From: CAZQQU01 sp964595625
GTDB taxonomy: Bacteria; Bacteroidota; Bacteroidia; Flavobacteriales; Flavobacteriaceae
Reading direction: 5' to 3'
Length of the DNA: 64,000 bases
Assembly (NCBI GenBank): GCA_964595625.1
Contig: CAZQQU010000003.1
Location: 124,001 to 188,000 of the forward strand
Below are positions 59,637 to 64,000 of this stretch, in pieces. The stretch's first letter is position 1; every line of letters starts with the position of its first letter. Under the pieces are notes generated by a model. It ran no database searches, was not told the DNA's origin, and was given only the letters and a program-made list of their open reading frames with translations. The position numbers and the translations under genes were made by a program.

Positions 59637-61157
59637 TTATTTGTTTTTTAAATATTCTTTTATCTGTGAAATATAGGGATACATAGGTATATCCTCTTTA
59701 AAAATAGGAATTATTTTTCGAATGTCCTCCACCAGTAACCGAGTCGCAGTAGAGGTTTGGTTTTCGTAGCCCAGATAAGAAATAGCCTGAACTGTGGTAA
59801 TTAATTGAATGCTAAGTACTTCAAAGGCATTGTCAATCACTCGCGCAGTCATCGAAGCTGCGTTGGTTCCCATACTTACGATGTCCTGATTGTCGTTATT
59901 GCACGGAATGGAATGTACATACATCGAAGTCGCAAGGGCTTGACTTTCTGCCGTTGTGGAAGTGGCAGTAAACTGAACGCCTTGCATACCAAAATTAAAC
60001 CCGAGGGTACCTAGGTTGACAAAGGGGGGTAAAATCTCGTTGAGCTTGGAATTCATCATGTAGTTAATTTGTCTCTCCGACAACATGGTGAGTTTGGTAA
60101 TCGCAAGCTTGAGTTTATCCATTTCCAGGGCGATGTAATCGCCGTGAAAATTTCCGCCGTGAAACACCTGTTTGTTAGGCACATCTATAATGGGATTATC
60201 ATTGGCCGAGTTGAGCTCGTTTTCCAACACCTGAGCGGTATAATTAACCGTGTCCAAAATCGGTCCAAGAATTTGAGGAATACAACGAAGGGAATAGTAT
60301 TCTTGAACCTTTTCTTTAAATATCTTTTCTGAATTTTTTCCGGAATACAAATCCTCTTCCCGTTTGCGTATCAAGGGGCTATCGGCCAAGTTTTCTCGCA
60401 TTTTACAGGCTATTTCTCGTTGTCCGGGGTGTAATTTGACCGCATTTAATTCTTCTGAGAAATGGTCGTCATAAGCACGTACAATTTCGTTTAACGCCGA
60501 AGATAATAAAGTTGCGTAGTGTATCAATTTCTTAGCGTAATAGAGGTTGATAATTCCAATACCGGTCATCACTGAAGTTCCATTCATCAGGGCCAAACCT
60601 TCCCGGGACTCAATAGTAATGGGGTGGAGTTTCTCCAATTTAAACACCTCTTGAGCCGGCATTTTTTTTCCTTGATAAAGTACTTCTCCTTCTCCAATGA
60701 GTGCCAGCGCGAGGTGGGCTAATTGTACCAAATCACCACTGGCTCCTACACCTCCGTGTTCGTAGATCACCGGGTTGATATCCCGGTTTACCAATTCGGT
60801 CATGAGATAAATCAAGGAGGGATGAACTCCAGAATTACCCTTAGCTAAAGTGTTTAATCGAGCAATGATTACTGCTTTCGCGAAAGCGGGAGCAAGGTAA
60901 TTACCAGTTCCTGAAGCATGGCTGCGAATCAGATTGTATTGTAATTGAGTGGCGTCTTTGTCGTCGATTCGGTATTGCGCCATGGGACCAAAACCGGTAT
61001 TGACGCCATAAATAATTTTATTTTGAGAAAAGAATTTTAAAAACACAAAACTCTCATAGACCTTGTCCATTACTTCCTCACTGATAGCAAGTGTATTTCC
61101 TTCAAAAAGAATGGATTCAAAATCGGTTAGGGTGAGATGTTGGTTAAGTAGTATCAT
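59637..61157 (-). CDS. Tyrosine (aromatic amino-acid) ammonia-lyase
   Basis: 506 residues. MIO-dependent lyase: the cofactor triad is in YEHGGVGASGDLVQLAHLA (Ala-Ser-Gly at 139-141), with IIYGVNTGFGPMAQYRI (about 48-64) and NSANDNPIID (about 315-324). From memory the sequence is close to the efficient tyrosine ammonia-lyase of Flavobacterium johnsoniae. The residues just after the first motif read RSHASGTG, i.e. Ser-His as in histidine lyases, but that enzyme also has Ser-His and prefers tyrosine. It should form p-coumarate, the aryl starter. First gene of the operon. The 14-bp palindrome GCTTTCGCGAAAGC lies within it. Confidence 0.88.
   Translation of the reverse strand: MILLNQHLTLTDFESILFEGNTLAISEEVMDKVYESFVFLKFFSQNKIIYGVNTGFGPMAQYRIDDKDATQLQYNLIRSHASGTGNYLAPAFAKAVIIARLNTLAKGNSGVHPSLIYLMTELVNRDINPVIYEHGGVGASGDLVQLAHLALALIGEGEVLYQGKKMPAQEVFKLEKLHPITIESREGLALMNGTSVMTGIGIINLYYAKKLIHYATLLSSALNEIVRAYDDHFSEELNAVKLHPGQREIACKMRENLADSPLIRKREEDLYSGKNSEKIFKEKVQEYYSLRCIPQILGPILDTVNYTAQVLENELNSANDNPIIDVPNKQVFHGGNFHGDYIALEMDKLKLAITKLTMLSERQINYMMNSKLNEILPPFVNLGTLGFNFGMQGVQFTATSTTAESQALATSMYVHSIPCNNDNQDIVSMGTNAASMTARVIDNAFEVLSIQLITTVQAISYLGYENQTSTATRLLVEDIRKIIPIFKEDIPMYPYISQIKEYLKNK
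60874..60887. repeat. 14-bp palindrome GCTTTCGCGAAAGC inside the ammonia-lyase gene
   Basis: Second copy of the palindrome at 31174-31189; encodes PAFAKA in both genes. Confidence 0.65.
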
Positions 61158-61192
61158 TCTAGGGTTGGAATACTTGTTTGTTATAAATATTG

Positions 61193-61217
61193 ACTACATT
61201 TATGCCACAAATGTAGT
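61193..61217. promoter_or_regulatory. Shared divergent promoter/operator between ammonia-lyase and halogenase genes
   Basis: A perfect 9-bp inverted repeat ACTACATTT-N7-AAATGTAGT. On the plus strand it contains TACATTTA (61195-61202), with TTG 18 bases upstream (61174-61176) as a -33 candidate for the halogenase gene. On the minus strand it contains an exact -7 box TACATTTG (61215-61208) for the pigment operon. Two promoters therefore meet head-on and a dimeric regulator could cover both. Confidence 0.55.
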
Positions 61218-61230
61218 ATTTTATCAATAC

Positions 61231-62484
61231 ATGGATTCAGAAAAAGTAGATATTCTAATTATAGGCGCCGGACCTTCGGGCTGTGTTTCTTCAGCATATT
61301 TACACCAACAAGGCGTCAAAGTGAAAGTCGTTGAAAAGATGAAGTTTCCTCGACTGGTGGTTGGTGAAAGTTTAATACCTCGCGTCATGGATCATTTGGA
61401 TGCCGCAGGATTTTTGCCGGCATTAAATGCTATGAATTTTGAAATCAAGCGTGGCGCTCGATTTATCAAGGGCGAACAATCTTGTCATTTTGATTTTAGC
61501 AAAAAATTTTCGGAAGGTTGGGATTGGACCTGGCAAGTACCTCGCGCAGATTTTGACAAAACCTTGGCAGAAGAATTGGTTCGAAAAGGCGTAGAAATAG
61601 AATTTGAAACCGAGGTCACCGATGTAAGTTTTCAACCCGACGGCACTTCGATTACTCGCGTACGAAATAATTTCGGTGAGGAAAAAACAATTGAAGCTCG
61701 GTTCGTTATAGATTCTAGTGGGTATGGCCGGGTTCTACCGCGCTTACTCAATCTGGATGCGCCTTCTGGTTTGGAACCTTTGTCTTCTATTTTTAGTCAT
61801 GTTAAAGATGTTAATAGGCATCGTACCAACGATACTGAGGAAGGAACTTTGATTTCGTTTGATGTTTTAGAAACCAAAATTTGGCTTTGGGTCATTCCTT
61901 TTTCCAATGGAAATACCAGTGTAGGAATTGTGGGCCCCACCGATTTTATCAACGGATTGGGGGCAACAACTAGTGAAGCCTTACAACGCGCCATTGGGAA
62001 GTCTGATTTTTATCGAGATCGTTTTGCTGGGCTCGATTTTTTGTTTGAACCCATCAAGCTTCAGAATTATTCCCGTTCCGTCTATAAATTTTTCGATACT
62101 GGATTTGTACTCACCGGTAATAGTACCGAGTTTTTGGATCCGGTTTTCTCCTCGGGGGTGGCCTTTGCGACCGAATCGGGGATGAAAGCCGCTCGATTAG
62201 CCTACAGACAATTACAAGGAGAACAGGTAGATTGGCAAAAAGAATACGTAGAATATATGTTGAAAGGTATTAATGTATTTAGAACGTATGTCAAAGAATG
62301 GTACACCGGTAATTTACAAACCTTATTCTTTCACCGGCCTGAAAATGAAGATGTCAAACGAAAAATTTGTTCGGTATTAGCGGGTTATGTATGGGATGAA
62401 AACAATCCTTTCGTAAAAAAGCATGACAACATCGTCAAAAATATGGCGTATTTGATTGATTTAGAAAAAGGGGTACAATCATAA
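61231..62484 (+). CDS. Flavin-dependent halogenase-like oxidoreductase
   Basis: 417 residues from the ATG at 61231; the open frame extends upstream to 61063 across the ammonia-lyase gene but has no reason to be used. FAD loop ILIIGAGPSGCVSSAYL (about 7-23), VVGESLIPRVMDHL (about 45-58), and the WxWxIP halogenase signature in KIWLWVIPFSNG (about 212-223). Halogenases chlorinate or brominate aromatic rings or carriers using FADH2. Chlorinated flexirubins are known, so the expected substrate is the aryl or resorcinol ring. A geranylgeranyl-reductase-like function is the main alternative. Divergent from the operon with a shared promoter. Confidence 0.82.
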   Translation: MDSEKVDILIIGAGPSGCVSSAYLHQQGVKVKVVEKMKFPRLVVGESLIPRVMDHLDAAGFLPALNAMNFEIKRGARFIKGEQSCHFDFSKKFSEGWDWTWQVPRADFDKTLAEELVRKGVEIEFETEVTDVSFQPDGTSITRVRNNFGEEKTIEARFVIDSSGYGRVLPRLLNLDAPSGLEPLSSIFSHVKDVNRHRTNDTEEGTLISFDVLETKIWLWVIPFSNGNTSVGIVGPTDFINGLGATTSEALQRAIGKSDFYRDRFAGLDFLFEPIKLQNYSRSVYKFFDTGFVLTGNSTEFLDPVFSSGVAFATESGMKAARLAYRQLQGEQVDWQKEYVEYMLKGINVFRTYVKEWYTGNLQTLFFHRPENEDVKRKICSVLAGYVWDENNPFVKKHDNIVKNMAYLIDLEKGVQS

Positions 62485-62551
62485 AGCGTAATTCGGGAAA
62501 AGTTACTGTAGAATTACTCGTGTATATAATCCTAAAGCGGGCGAATTTTTC

Positions 62552-62581
62552 AAAAAAATTAGGGGCTATCATTAGCCCCTA
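62552..62581 (-). terminator. Terminator of tRNA-Ala
   Basis: TAGGGGCT (62560-62567) pairs perfectly with AGCCCCTA (62574-62581); seven A residues at 62552-62558 give a U tract on the leftward transcript. It may also help end the halogenase transcript. Confidence 0.78.
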
Positions 62582-62600
62582 CTGATGTTTTTACAACGAG

Positions 62601-62677
<77 letters not shown>

Positions 62678-62727
62678 AATTTTGGGCAAAAATAAACTTT
62701 TCTATTTTATTAGCAACCATAATTGCT

Positions 62728-62735
62728 TAATTTTG
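62728..62735 (+). promoter_or_regulatory. -7 box (TAATTTTG) of the 44-residue membrane-peptide gene
   Basis: Exact TAnnTTTG match 22 bases before the ATG at 62758; no clear -33 box. Confidence 0.4.
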
Positions 62736-62757
62736 CATCATCTTAATACTTTTTCCA

Positions 62758-62892
62758 ATGGAAAATATACTCCTAGGTTTTTTAGCCATTTTCTTCTTGT
62801 TTATTATTTTGGTGATCCATCGAATAATAAACTTTCAGCACAAAATGGAAATCGAACATAAAAAGAAAGCTTCCAAAGAAACACACACCTAA
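62758..62892 (+). CDS. Small single-span membrane protein
   Basis: 44 residues. One hydrophobic helix (ILLGFLAIFFLFIILVIH, about 4-21) then a short, very basic cytoplasmic-looking tail (NFQHKMEIEHKKKASKETHT). No known family. A -7 box 22 bases upstream and normal codon use support translation. The gap to the M13 peptidase gene is 118 bases, so it may have its own transcript. Confidence 0.55.
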   Translation: MENILLGFLAIFFLFIILVIHRIINFQHKMEIEHKKKASKETHT

Positions 62893-63010
62893 ACAATACG
62901 CCCTTTTCCTTTTAGCTATAAAAAACTGATTTTAAATATATTTTAACAAAACAGGCTCATAAATAATAATATCTTGTGCCGAAATTTTATTAACAAATCC
63001 AATTGTATTA

Positions 63011-64000
63011 ATGAAAACTAAATTTACCACTATTTTGTGGTCCCTCGCCCTATTGGTTGTGATAACTACCGCCTGTGACGGACCTAAAAAAGAAACCCCA
63101 ACCGACGACAGTTACGGTTTAAATTTTGCGCTGATGGATACCACTACAAGACCTCAGGATGATTTTTATCGTTTTGTCAACGGACAATGGTTAGACCAAA
63201 ACGAAATACCCGATGATGAAACCAACTGGGGAAGCTTTGGTGAGTTACGCAGAAACACTGATAAGGACATGTTGGCTATCATTAAAAAAGCTTTAGTCGA
63301 TCCTGCCTTAGACAAAACGTCAGACCAAGCCAAAGCCTTGTATTTGTACCAATCTATTTTAGACACTGTAACTCGTAACCAACAAGGGATACAGCCTATT
63401 GTTCCCTTGTTAGATAAAATTAATGCCATCAGTTCGATCGATGATTTACAACAATTTATTATCGAACAACAACAGCAAGGAGACAGTAATTTCTTTAGCT
63501 TTTGGGTACGAAGTGATTTTAATGATAGCAATAATAATGCAACCTATTTAGGAGCTTCAGGTTTAGGATTACCCGATAAAGATTACTATTTAAAAGATGA
63601 TGCCGATTTAAAAGACAAACGAGAGAAATATGTAGAACACATCGCCCGTATGCTTCAGTTTTTAGGCGATAGTGAAGAGTGGGCTGCAGAACAAGCCGCT
63701 CGTATTTTAGCTTTCGAAACCCAGTTGGCTACCTCTCGTTTAGACCGTGTAGAACGCCGGGATGCTCGCAAGTTAAACAACCCGCTATCGGTAGACGATA
63801 TTCAACTATTGGTTCCTCAAATTGATTGGCGCAATTACCTCAATCAAATCGGAGCCGAAGGAGTAGACACCCTTATTGTTACAGAATTAGAATACATTAA
63901 GTCGTTAAATGGTATTTTGGCCCAAAATCAGATTGATGATTGGAAATTGTTCCTACGTTGGTCAGCCTTTAACGGTGCTGCCGGACAGCTTTCTACAGAA
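63011..64000 (+). CDS. M13-family (neprilysin-like) metallopeptidase lipoprotein, N-terminal part
   Basis: The frame is open from the ATG at 63011 to the right edge (330 codons) with no stop, so the gene continues outside. Lipoprotein signal (ILWSLALLVVITTAC, cysteine at about 21), a short linker, then the M13 N-terminal domain (DTTTRPQDDFYRFVNGQWL, and GLGLPDKDYYLKDD). The HExxH zinc motif and the conserved NAFY segment are in the part outside the window. PepO-like enzymes cut small peptides at the cell surface or periplasm. The best assignment is by the N-terminal M13 signature. Confidence 0.9.
   Translation, partial: MKTKFTTILWSLALLVVITTACDGPKKETPTDDSYGLNFALMDTTTRPQDDFYRFVNGQWLDQNEIPDDETNWGSFGELRRNTDKDMLAIIKKALVDPALDKTSDQAKALYLYQSILDTVTRNQQGIQPIVPLLDKINAISSIDDLQQFIIEQQQQGDSNFFSFWVRSDFNDSNNNATYLGASGLGLPDKDYYLKDDADLKDKREKYVEHIARMLQFLGDSEEWAAEQAARILAFETQLATSRLDRVERRDARKLNNPLSVDDIQLLVPQIDWRNYLNQIGAEGVDTLIVTELEYIKSLNGILAQNQIDDWKLFLRWSAFNGAAGQLSTE

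Noticed and set aside
61063..61230. Longer N-terminus for the halogenase-like gene
   Set aside because: It would overlap the ammonia-lyase coding region and precede the FAD loop by 56 unrelated residues; ATG 61231 gives the normal family start.

Overview
The window is a chromosomal segment from a member of the Bacteroidota, most likely a marine or environmental Flavobacteriaceae. Reasons: housekeeping genes of flavobacterial type (a DksA-like protein without zinc cysteines, RNase HI with a viroplasmin domain, OmpA with thrombospondin type-3 repeats, an AddAB-like helicase-nuclease pair); no Shine-Dalgarno sequences; repeated Bacteroidota -7 boxes (TAnnTTTG) just before start codons; and a complete flexirubin-type pigment cluster. 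All assignments come from reading the sequence and from memory of the families; no search was run.

Layout. 1-9.2 kb: core genes (3' end of ileS, dksA-like gene, lspA, asd, mscL, alr, a hypothetical gene, rsmI, osmC-like gene, recJ, folB) ending with tRNA-Cys. 9.3-12.05 kb: a decayed Rhs/YD-repeat polymorphic-toxin locus on the minus strand, with two toxin-tail/lipoprotein pairs, an in-frame stop and frameshifts. It abuts a glycosyltransferase gene that has lost its 5' end, followed by an AT-rich membrane-protein gene (to 13.8 kb). 13.8-31.4 kb: core genes again (LysE-type exporter, rnr, DUF2007-like gene, rpiB, rnhA, PfkB kinase, purF-like gene, sod, addA-like, kbl, ompA-like, addB-like). A 549-bp AT-rich non-coding gap (17149-17697) carries a perfect 3 x 12-bp AT-only tandem repeat and many TTAACA elements; it looks like a replication origin or a large regulatory region.

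31.4-61.2 kb: one unbroken minus-strand run of 31 genes with overlaps or very small gaps, the aryl polyene-dialkylresorcinol (flexirubin) cluster. Tyrosine ammonia-lyase at its 5' end would make p-coumarate; an AMP ligase at its 3' end would activate it. Two acyl carrier proteins, two FabF-like ketosynthases, a ketosynthase/chain-length-factor-like pair, a half-size ketosynthase, a ketoreductase, hotdog dehydratases and a thioesterase would build the polyene. DarA and DarB make the dialkylresorcinol. A BtrH-family protein, an Ntn hydrolase and two acyltransferases are candidates for joining or tailoring. An ABC transporter, an MMPL fusion protein, LolA, a lipoprotein and a beta-barrel protein suggest delivery to the outer membrane. 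A divergent flavin-dependent halogenase-like gene shares the promoter region.

62.5-64 kb: tRNA-Ala, a 44-codon membrane-peptide gene and the 5' part of an M13 metallopeptidase lipoprotein gene. The most interesting points are the pigment operon with its unresolved ester-joining step and shared divergent promoter, the origin-like gap, the short palindromes scattered in and between genes, and the rsmI gene without a normal start codon.
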